Shown here: one piece after another, positions 1-4,902 of the stretch
How the letters are laid out: each line of letters starts with the position of its first letter
Numbering within the stretch: the stretch's first letter is position 1
Source of the DNA: an uncultured Clostridia bacterium
Lineage (GTDB): Bacteria > Bacillota > Clostridia > TANB77 > CAG-508
Assembly: GCA_944390505.1 (NCBI GenBank)
Contig: CALXQF010000036.1
Location: 1 to 10,163, forward strand
Direction of reading: 5' to 3'
DNA length: 10,163 bases
Translations under genes and position numbers: made by a program
The notes under the pieces: model-generated
The model's input: only the letters and a program-made list of their open reading frames with translations
What the model was told of the DNA's origin: nothing
Database searches by the model: none

Positions 1-104
1 TCTATCCTAAAATAGCTAAAATCTAATATTTTACAGTCAATAGCTAAGATTGTAATCCCTGTCTTTAGCTATTGACAACATTGTGGTACTCATTCTTCTG
101 TACC
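1..104 (-). mobile_element. Possible edge of an element inserted in cotJC
   Basis: Coding similarity to CotJC ends at about base 93, at the second Glu codon of the conserved TEE. A short dyad (85-89 with 100-104, GGTAC/GTACC around ten bases) straddles that break, and the 9-bp repeat cluster follows. This is what an attL or attR junction could look like, but no recombinase gene is visible in the window, so the call is tentative. Confidence 0.35.
11..76. repeat. Three copies of a 9-bp repeat, two as a 12-bp inverted pair
   Basis: AATAGCTAA occurs at 11-19 and 39-47, and its reverse complement at 65-73. The latter two extend to a perfect 12-bp inverted repeat (36-47 and 65-76, GTCAATAGCTAA) around a 17-base spacer. 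The two same-strand copies are 28 bases apart. The cluster lies directly beyond the broken end of cotJC. It may be recombinase or regulator binding sites at the end of an inserted element, or a hairpin. Confidence 0.75.
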
Positions 105-287
105 TATATCATTTAATGTAGCTTTTGCTACTTGGTCTGGCATTCCAAATCTTTGACTTAAATATCGAAGTGATGCTGCCAATTCTCCATCTGGTCCACC
201 ATATTGTGATATGATAAATTTAGCCAATTTTGCATTTGGACATTTTATTTTGATTGGATATTCTAACACTTTATTATAAGTCCACAT
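90..287 (-). CDS. cotJC: Spore coat protein CotJC, N-terminal fragment (interrupted gene)
   Basis: This is the beginning of CotJC, a manganese-catalase-like protein of the inner spore coat. The visible 65 residues contain the family hallmarks: the MW-Y opening, the stretch around residues 27-43 with QYGGPDGELAAS, then RYLSQR at 41-46 and DIGTEE at the end. Family members are normally about 190 residues and continue Leu-x-His-Leu-Glu, which completes the E-x-x-H metal-ligand motif. Here a TGA follows the second Glu, and no reading frame to the left resembles the missing part. Start: ATG at 287 is chosen because it matches the family N-terminus, lies one base after the cotJB stop and has GGAGG at 299-303. 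An in-frame ATG at 326 would overlap cotJB and add 13 unrelated residues. The protein alone would lack four-helix-bundle ligands and cannot be an active catalase. It is either a pseudogene or the 5' part of a gene split by an insertion. Family identity is seen directly; the insertion is inference. Confidence 0.88.
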   Translation of the reverse strand: MWTYNKVLEYPIKIKCPNAKLAKFIISQYGGPDGELAASLRYLSQRFGMPDQVAKATLNDIGTEE

Positions 288-288
288 A

Positions 289-759
289 TTAGTCGATTCC
301 TCCTTCCCATGGCCAAGGTTCTTCAAGCCATCTCCACTTATTACATGGATAGTAAATACTTAAAGGTCCATATATTCTTTGATATTGGTCTTTCAATTCT
401 TTAAATTGTCTACAATATTCTCTGTGTAAGCATAATGCTTTTTGGTCATCTGAATGTGTATTCAAATATAATGCTAATTCTATAATAGCAAAATTCAAAC
501 ATTTTAATTCATGTAGCATTTGAGCTCTTACTTCTCTTCTATTAGCACAACATTCCTCTTGATTTTGAGCACAACTACAATTCATTCCATCATCAGCATT
601 TAAAGATGCCGTATTATATCCAAATGCAGCATTAATTCCTTGGGGAGTATAACTACAATCATAATTCATCATATTATGATTCATTGTATTTGCACTCATT
701 GTGCTGTTCATATTACAGCCACAGCCACAATTCCTGTTTTCATTATCATTGCCTAACAT
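289..759 (-). CDS. cotJB: Spore coat protein CotJB with Cys/Met/Asn-rich N-terminal extension
   Basis: The protein has 156 residues. Residues 79-153 are a typical CotJB domain: LNFAIIELALYLNTH, the helix with the EYC-x-x-F-x-x-L-K pattern, IYGPLS, and the C-terminal Trp/Pro cluster W-x-x-EPWPWE. CotJB is a small coat component encoded with CotJA and CotJC in the mother cell of spore formers. Usual members are about 90 residues, so the first 78 here are extra: they hold CGCGC at 11-15, several Met-Asn runs and Cys pairs at 61/63 and 70/71. Met81 would give the standard length, but no good ribosome site precedes it. ATG at 759 has a strong GGAGGG site ten bases upstream and overlaps the cotJA stop by seven bases, which suggests translational coupling. 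The extension could bind metal or cross-link through disulfides (inference). Confidence 0.88.
   Translation of the reverse strand: MLGNDNENRNCGCGCNMNSTMSANTMNHNMMNYDCSYTPQGINAAFGYNTASLNADDGMNCSCAQNQEECCANRREVRAQMLHELKCLNFAIIELALYLNTHSDDQKALCLHREYCRQFKELKDQYQRIYGPLSIYYPCNKWRWLEEPWPWEGGID
299..303 (-). promoter_or_regulatory. Ribosome binding site fixing the cotJC start
   Basis: GGAGG within AAGGAGGAA, eleven bases before ATG 287. It lies inside the end of cotJB and selects the conserved Met-Trp start over ATG 326. Confidence 0.7.
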
Positions 760-1172
760 TGATTACATCCCTCCCCAACTTCATTTGCATTTCTTAAATA
801 TTCATTTTCTTTCATGCTTTGGCATGGTTCATATGGACTCACTAATTCTGGAAAAATAGTTCCCATTTTTAGTCCACAACATGGTGTAAATGTTTTATCC
901 ATTTCTTGAATTGGCACATAACTTTGTGCAAGCATTGGATTTGCTGGAAATACACTTGGTTCTTCTTCAAATCCACAACCACAATTATCATAGTTCATTG
1001 CCATCGCATTTGCAGTATTTACCCCCATGCATCCGCAACCACATCCGCAGCCATTATTCATTGACATGGCTGTAGCATATTCTGCTGTTGTTCCTACATT
1101 ATTGCATAATGTTTCAATTACTTCTGGATTATAATTGTTTTGGCAACAACATCCTCTATAACGATTAAACAT
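753..1172 (-). CDS. cotJA: Spore coat-associated protein CotJA with GCGCGCGC-containing extension
   Basis: The protein has 139 residues. The CotJA signature lies at about 78-115: P-M-LAQSYVP-x-Q, then the TPCCGLKMGTIFPEL segment and the SPYEP motif. CotJA is a roughly 80-residue protein needed to assemble CotJC into the coat in Bacillus subtilis. The first 75 or so residues are additional: CCC at 8-10, four alternating Gly-Cys pairs at 41-48, CGCG at 64-67, and Asn/Met-rich segments. In all there are 15 cysteines, very many for a protein this size. ATG at 1172 is supported by an AAGGGGG ribosome site at 1183-1189; internal Met80 and Met91 would cut into the conserved domain. It is the first gene of cotJABC, preceded by a possible sigma-E promoter. 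The cysteine-rich part resembles other coat and spore-crust proteins only in composition. I recognise no defined domain there. Confidence 0.85.
   Translation of the reverse strand: MFNRYRGCCCQNNYNPEVIETLCNNVGTTAEYATAMSMNNGCGCGCGCMGVNTANAMAMNYDNCGCGFEEEPSVFPANPMLAQSYVPIQEMDKTFTPCCGLKMGTIFPELVSPYEPCQSMKENEYLRNANEVGEGCNQC
770..774 (-). promoter_or_regulatory. Ribosome binding site fixing the long cotJB start
   Basis: GGAGG inside a longer GGGGAGGG run, ten bases before ATG 759. It supports the long CotJB with the cysteine-rich extension rather than the internal Met81 start. Confidence 0.7.
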
Positions 1173-1207
1173 GTTTCTTTTTCCCCCTTATTTTTGTTTT
1201 ATACTAC

Positions 1208-1236
1208 ATTTTATGACAAGATAGAAGGAATCGTGC
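1208..1236 (-). promoter_or_regulatory. Candidate sigma-E promoter for cotJABC
   Basis: On the minus strand CATAAAAT (1208-1215) matches seven of eight bases of the sigma-E -10 consensus CATACAAT. Thirteen bases upstream GCACGATT (1229-1236) matches about five of eight positions of the -35 consensus. The start would fall near 1200, about 28 bases before ATG 1172. The cotJ operon of Bacillus subtilis is sigma-E dependent, which fits mother-cell expression. The -35 is weak. Confidence 0.45.
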
Positions 1237-1285
1237 TAAAACTATTATTCTTTTTTACTTAAAACAAAATACCAAACATATTGCA

Positions 1286-1378
1286 CAAAAATAAGAGATA
1301 TTACAAACAATTTATGATAGATACACTGCTCTTCTACCAAGCTACACTCTCCTCTATAAACGGTTTACAATATCTCTT
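1286..1378 (-). terminator. Long hairpin with U-run downstream of cpsB
   Basis: Arms 1293-1308 and 1363-1378 pair over 16 positions in minus-strand RNA, two of them G-U wobbles that would be mismatches on the plus strand. Inside, 1311-1315 pairs with 1356-1360 and 1319-1321 with 1353-1355, leaving an apical region of about 31 bases. The minus strand then reads AUUUUUG. It probably ends the cps unit, but the large apical part is more than a terminator needs, so a small structured RNA is an alternative. Confidence 0.6.
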
Positions 1379-1507
1379 TTTTAATGATTATGGTTATTCA
1401 TTTCTCATTATTTTTTATTCAAAACTCTTTTTCTTCGTTTTGGTTGGCTTTACGTAGTTTTTTATATTATCTCCCTCTATGTAGATTATTTTAATTATTT
1501 TTTCAAT

Positions 1508-2269
1508 CTATCTTTTAAATCCAAAAATTCCTTTTTTTACTTCTCGTGGTTCTGTAATTTCTATATTTTGATTATCTATGATAACTTTTGGATTTGCATA
1601 AGTTAATTCCTGCAGTTTTTCAGAACCGATTAGTTTTTCTAATTGCTCTAAACTTTCATCTACATGACAATATACCGAATTAATCCTATGATTGTCAGAA
1701 CCTAAAAAATGAATCATATTATGAGTCAATAATAATTTAACTGTTTCTTTTACTTCTTTTCCATATTGTCCAATGATACTTCCATAATTTGATTGAAATA
1801 AAACTCCCATTTCTATATAATCCAGTAACAAATTTGGATTTTTTTGTACATATGGATATCTTTCTGGGTGTGCCATAATTGGTACTTTTCCAGCTTGTAA
1901 AATAGAATAAATAACTTGTTCTGCATTAATTGGCTTTTCTCTCATAGATAATTCAAAAAGTACATATCTACTATTATTTAAGCTCATAGCTTGTCTATCT
2001 TGAATTAACTGCACAATTTCATCTGTTGCATAAATTTCATTGCCTTGGTATACCTTAATCCCAATTGCAGCAGCTTGTTCTTTTATTTTTTCTACTTTTT
2101 TTGCAATTTCATCACATGGTACTGTAAAATAATCTTCTCTATAATGTGGAGTTAAAACAATATCTGTAAATCCCGCTTTCTTTGCTTCTTTTAGCATTAA
2201 GCTAGTTTCGCCTATATCCTTTGAACCATCATCCACATCATAGACTAAATGACAGTGTATATCAATCAT
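1508..2269 (-). CDS. cpsB: PHP-family protein-tyrosine phosphatase, CpsB/YwqE type
   Basis: A manganese-dependent tyrosine phosphatase of the polymerase-and-histidinol-phosphatase (PHP) fold, which dephosphorylates the cognate BY-kinase (the adjacent CpsD) and so resets capsule or exopolysaccharide assembly. Its 253 residues are full length. Metal-site residues are visible in the expected order: DIHCHL (H5, H7), DDGS (D14), TPHY (H42), GNE (E78), FELS (E106), AHPERYP (H134) and GSDNH (D192, H194). Cytoplasmic, with no signal peptide. The start ATG overlaps the cpsD stop as ATGA, so the two are translationally coupled. It is the last gene of the unit; a long hairpin with a U-run lies about 130 bases downstream. 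The stop is TAG directly after an A-run; losing one A would extend the tail by only a few residues (Asp-Arg-Leu-Lys-Lys), so this is trivial for function. Wzb-like low-molecular-weight phosphatases are unrelated in sequence. Confidence 0.93.
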   Translation of the reverse strand: MIDIHCHLVYDVDDGSKDIGETSLMLKEAKKAGFTDIVLTPHYREDYFTVPCDEIAKKVEKIKEQAAAIGIKVYQGNEIYATDEIVQLIQDRQAMSLNNSRYVLFELSMREKPINAEQVIYSILQAGKVPIMAHPERYPYVQKNPNLLLDYIEMGVLFQSNYGSIIGQYGKEVKETVKLLLTHNMIHFLGSDNHRINSVYCHVDESLEQLEKLIGSEKLQELTYANPKVIIDNQNIEITEPREVKKGIFGFKR

Positions 2270-3186
2270 TGATTATCTCCATTTCTTAAACTCTTTTTCT
2301 GTTCTTCTATGTAGGAATTCATTTGATCTAATAGTTCTGCTGGTGACATATTTGGATCAGTTTTCATTTCTTTTTTTTTCATTTCTCTATTAGTAGAGTT
2401 TGTTCTATTACTTTCCATAGATGCTCTTGTTCTTGCTTCTAGATTAAGACTATTTGTAGTTCTTGCTGTTTTTTTACTAACTACCAATTTATCATTAGAT
2501 CCATAGTAATAAGAAGAATAATATTCTTTTTGTTGAATTGGCATCTTGTTAATTACTACTCCTGCTATTTTTCCACCAACATTTAAAATATTGTTTTTTA
2601 CTTTTTCTAATTCATCCATCTTTGTTTGTTTATAAGCACACACGATTAAAGTAGTATCTACATTTCTAGAAATAATTAAAGCATCAGTTACTAAGGTGGT
2701 TGGTGTTCCATCATAAATAACAATATCACATACTTTTTCCAATTGCTTCATAGTGTTTGCCATCATTTCAGAAACAAGAAGCTCTGATGGATTTGGTGGA
2801 ACACTACCTGCTGGTAATAAATATAAATTTTCTACTTCTGTTGACTTAATATAATTAATAATATCATTATCACTTGGCTCTCCATTATGGTTAATACCAG
2901 ATAAATAGTTAGAAAGTCCCGGTACTGGTGATACTCCAAAAATGGAGAATAGTCTTCCTTTTCTCATATCACAATCTACTAATACTACTTTCTTTCCTGC
3001 CTGTGCAAATGTTGTTGCTAAATTGGCAGATGTCCAGCTTTTTCCTTCTGATGGAGAAGTTGAGGTAACTAATAATGATTTTAGTCCATTTTTGGTATTC
3101 ATAAATTGTATGTTAGTTCTCAAAATTCTAAATTGTTCTGAAATAGGAGACTTTGGTTCTCTTGCTGTGATTAACTCTTTTTTCAT
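2266..3186 (-). CDS. cpsD: Tyrosine-protein autokinase (BY-kinase), CpsD/YwqD type
   Basis: Cytoplasmic bacterial tyrosine kinase that autophosphorylates when bound to its membrane partner (the adjacent CpsC) and controls polysaccharide polymerisation and export. The 306 residues show Walker A at 44-51 (SPSEGKSW, Lys49), Walker A' at 69-75 (LVDCDMR) and Walker B at 155-159, ending Tyr-Asp rather than the usual Ile-Asp and followed by GTP rather than TPP. The conserved GSVPPNPSELL is at 127-137 and the TDALI helix start at 167-171. The tyrosine cluster that is normally the extreme C-terminus is at 222-228 (five Tyr in seven positions). Here about 78 further residues follow, rich in Arg, Lys, Ser and Thr, with a helical end. 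Typical stand-alone CpsD proteins are about 230 residues. The start follows GGGAGG and overlaps the cpsC stop by one base (TAATG). Role by family: firm. Meaning of the tail: unknown. Confidence 0.93.
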   Translation of the reverse strand: MKKELITAREPKSPISEQFRILRTNIQFMNTKNGLKSLLVTSTSPSEGKSWTSANLATTFAQAGKKVVLVDCDMRKGRLFSIFGVSPVPGLSNYLSGINHNGEPSDNDIINYIKSTEVENLYLLPAGSVPPNPSELLVSEMMANTMKQLEKVCDIVIYDGTPTTLVTDALIISRNVDTTLIVCAYKQTKMDELEKVKNNILNVGGKIAGVVINKMPIQQKEYYSSYYYGSNDKLVVSKKTARTTNSLNLEARTRASMESNRTNSTNREMKKKEMKTDPNMSPAELLDQMNSYIEEQKKSLRNGDNQ

Positions 3187-3893
3187 TATTTTTTACCTCC
3201 CTTCACAGTCACTTTAAAATCACATAATGGAATGCTACTTAAGACAGTAAGTCCTAGCTTTTTTTCTATATCTTCTTTTGATTTTACTGTTGTGTCTAAC
3301 ATATTAGCGATTAATACATAAATAATGGCTATCATAATACCTGCACAGGCAAATATTAGTAAGTCTTTAGTATGATTAATGTTATATGGTTCAATTTCTA
3401 CTTGTGCCTCATCTACCACATACACATTATCCATATTGTAGTATTCTTGTGCTATTTTTGTAATAAAAACTTGTGCTACTTCATTCGCAATTCTTTGCGC
3501 TATCCCTGCATCTTGATCTGCTACTCTAATTTCTATAATTTCAGTATCTTCTTTCGCAGATACTGTAATATTATCTTCTAACTCTTCTATTGTTTTTTCT
3601 ATGCCCAAATTATTAATTACTTCTGTTAAAACTGATTCACTTTTTAGTAATGCACTATAAGTAGAAATGAGCTTTTGATTTAATGTAACATCAGTTGATG
3701 TAATAGTAGATGCATTTTCTCCTTGTGTATTGGACTTTGCCAATAAAATAGATGTAGTAGATTGGTATTCTGGTACCAATAAAATATAGGAATAAATAAA
3801 ACCTACAACAAGAAAAATTGCAATAATTAAAACAATTTGCAGTTTTCGTACCCAAAACATATTAAATAAATCTTTTAAGTCTAATTCTTCCAT
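3186..3893 (-). CDS. cpsC: Polysaccharide co-polymerase / kinase activator, Wzz family, CpsC/YwqC type
   Basis: Membrane protein of the Wzz (chain-length determinant) family. In Firmicutes it is split from the kinase and activates it through its C-terminal cytoplasmic tail. The 235 residues show membrane helix 1 at about 18-40, followed by the family P-x-Y-x-S motif at 41-45 (PEYQS). An extracytoplasmic helical region spans about 45-165, an abbreviated Pro-containing segment (EPYN) lies just before the second helix, membrane helix 2 is at about 177-199, and a tail ends near 235. The N-terminal DLFNMFWVRK matches the usual amphipathic start. The pair of CpsC and CpsD, with CpsB following, is the standard gram-positive arrangement. 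The ribosome site (AAGGG) is rather far, about 14 bases, from ATG 3893, but no better in-frame start exists before the first helix. Confidence 0.92.
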   Translation of the reverse strand: MEELDLKDLFNMFWVRKLQIVLIIAIFLVVGFIYSYILLVPEYQSTTSILLAKSNTQGENASTITSTDVTLNQKLISTYSALLKSESVLTEVINNLGIEKTIEELEDNITVSAKEDTEIIEIRVADQDAGIAQRIANEVAQVFITKIAQEYYNMDNVYVVDEAQVEIEPYNINHTKDLLIFACAGIMIAIIYVLIANMLDTTVKSKEDIEKKLGLTVLSSIPLCDFKVTVKGGKK

Positions 3894-3991
3894 AATATGA
3901 TTAATTCCCTTCTATTCTTTATTTTTACTTTTCATTTTTTATCTCTATGTTCTATTTTTAAGTGTATGGTTATTAGCTACAATTTTACTTT

Positions 3992-4717
3992 TTATTTGAT
4001 TTCTATAGATCTATATCTTATAAAACATATTACTGCTATTATAATAATTGTAACAATTGCTACTACAATTCCCATATTAACACCAGTTTGTGGTATATTA
4101 TCAGGGGCTACAGTGTTATCTTTATTTGCATTATTAGTGTTGTTTGTATTGCTTTCTCCTGCACCCGTATTAGTATTAATTTCCGGTATTTCATTTTGCT
4201 GATTTTCATCTTCTGGCTCCTCTTGAGGCGGAGTAATCGTATAGCTTTGTGTTACATCAGAATAATTTTCCTCATACAAGTTTCCATCAGAAACAGTAAT
4301 CTCTTGAATAGAAACACTACCTGTTGTTTCTTCTGTTACTTCTTGATTAAAATAAAAAGTAATTTGGGCAATTTCTGTATTGGATTTTGCATTATCTGAT
4401 TCGATTAATACCCTTTTTGTTTCTTCTGTTATATTAATTTTCCAATCACTATTGGTTGTGCCTACCACTCCTATAATATTATTTTCATCATATACTAAAG
4501 TCATAGAAGCACTCATTGGAATATCTTCTTCTAGTCCTTCAAATGTACCTGTACTAATTTTAATTATAAGCCCCTCTTCTGTAGTTTCAGGAGTAAAAAC
4601 TATATTTGCACTTGTATTTTCTTCTGGTGGTGTATTTTCCGTTGCTTTTACTGGCGCCACCAAAATTGAAAACAATACAAATATAGCTATCATTAATAAA
4701 ATTACAGTTTTCTTCAT
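3992..4717 (-). CDS. Sortase-anchored surface protein with cohesin-like domain
   Basis: A 241-residue exported protein. A signal peptide is evident at 1-25 (MKKT, hydrophobic core, cut near VKA-TE). Residues about 36-162 form a beta-rich domain whose order of strands and motifs resembles a cohesin: ANIVF at the start, a MTLVYDENNI strand (YDPN-like position), VLIESDN, the IAQITFYF strand, then ITVSDGNLYE near the end. Next come an acidic/Asn-Thr-rich linker (163-207), an LPXTG-like sorting signal IPQTG at 208-212, a membrane helix at about 215-233 and a short basic tail with RYR. Cohesins bind dockerins, and the gene immediately upstream ends in a dockerin. It is the first gene after the promoter at 4782-4810, with AGGAG at 4726-4730 eight bases from ATG 4717; an out-of-frame ATG nearer that site reads only two codons. 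The cohesin call is by eye and could be another Ig-like sandwich. Sorting signal: confident. Confidence 0.75.
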   Translation of the reverse strand: MKKTVILLMIAIFVLFSILVAPVKATENTPPEENTSANIVFTPETTEEGLIIKISTGTFEGLEEDIPMSASMTLVYDENNIIGVVGTTNSDWKINITEETKRVLIESDNAKSNTEIAQITFYFNQEVTEETTGSVSIQEITVSDGNLYEENYSDVTQSYTITPPQEEPEDENQQNEIPEINTNTGAGESNTNNTNNANKDNTVAPDNIPQTGVNMGIVVAIVTIIIIAVICFIRYRSIEIK

Positions 4718-4886
4718 TTCATATTCTCCTTTGTTTTATATTTTATTTTTACTTTTATACCTATCTATTAAATTCTTTATTATTTTAACATACTTGTTTT
4801 GATATCACAACTATTATTGATGATAAAAATATTAAATATTTATTACAAATTAATTACATTTTGTAATATTTTATTAGGAGAATTTT
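4718..4886. other. AT-rich intergenic region between the two transcription units
   Basis: This 169-bp spacer contains the promoter at 4782-4810 and two stem-loops near its right side: 4873-4902, which overlaps the upstream stop, and a weaker all-AT pair at 4842-4849 / 4860-4867 with a ten-base loop. On the minus strand the second stem is followed by T-rich DNA, so it could act as a weak terminator. No small ORF of note was seen. Confidence 0.6.
4782..4810 (-). promoter_or_regulatory. Sigma-A type promoter with extended -10
   Basis: Read on the minus strand, TTGTGA (4805-4810, four of six consensus bases) is followed after exactly 17 bases by TAAAAT (4782-4787, five of six). A TG sits one base before the -10 hexamer, the extended -10 form. 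Transcription would begin near 4775, leaving a leader of about 57 bases before ATG 4717. It would drive the surface-protein gene and, by read-through over 98 bases, cpsC-cpsD-cpsB. Confidence 0.62.
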
Positions 4887-4902
4887 TTAGTATTCTCCTA
4901 AT
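4873..4902 (-). terminator. Perfect 11-bp stem-loop overlapping the hydrolase stop codon
   Basis: Arms 4873-4883 and 4892-4902 are perfectly complementary with an eight-base loop. The 5' arm (minus strand) encodes the last codons of the hydrolase and the TAA lies in the loop. The sequence after the stem on the minus strand is A/T-mixed, not a clean U-run, so a classical intrinsic terminator is uncertain. It may stabilise the 3' end or terminate weakly together with the AT stem at 4842-4867. Confidence 0.45.

Larger units (their letters stand above)
1173..1507. other. Gene-free region between cpsB and cotJA
   Basis: This 335-bp stretch holds the long hairpin at 1286-1378 and the possible sigma-E promoter at 1208-1236. 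Between 1380 and 1507 the minus strand has a ribosome-site-like GAGGGAGAT followed by two short Lys-rich open frames without ATG, GTG or TTG starts. I see no supported gene there. Confidence 0.6.

Noticed and set aside
11..76. CRISPR array from the three AATAGCTAA copies
   Set aside because: The units are too short, one is inverted and spacing is irregular.
85..104. Short GGTAC/GTACC dyad at the cotJC break as a group I or group II intron boundary
   Set aside because: No group II 5' GUGYG start and no U-G splice pairing of a group I P1 stem could be placed, so an intron is less likely than a DNA insertion.
90..287. Simple frameshift as the cause of the short CotJC
   Set aside because: Neither other frame to the left of base 92 restores the expected Leu-x-His-Leu-Glu or any long open stretch, and the DNA there is repeat-rich and non-coding.
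890..1075. Plus-strand open frames opposite cotJA, cpsD, cpsC, the surface protein, the hydrolase and the right-end genes
   Set aside because: They lie antisense to strongly supported genes, lack ribosome sites and encode low-complexity Phe/Ile/Ser-rich sequences typical of reverse-complement shadows.
1320..1350. tRNA-like D-arm words on the minus strand (TAGCTTGGTAGAAGAGC)
   Set aside because: There is no acceptor stem, no T-arm consensus (GTTCGA) and no seven-base anticodon loop in the right place. It is the apical part of the long hairpin.
1424..1507. Lys-rich open stretches after cpsB on the minus strand, one in frame with cpsB after its TAG, preceded by a GAGGGAGAT site
   Set aside because: There is no ATG, GTG or TTG start at a sensible distance and no recognisable protein. 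About 30 stop-free codons are weak evidence in this DNA.
3894..3991. Leader peptide or separate promoter in the 98-bp gap before cpsC
   Set aside because: Only a seven-codon ATG frame and a poor promoter-like match were seen, and read-through from the promoter at 4782-4810 explains expression.
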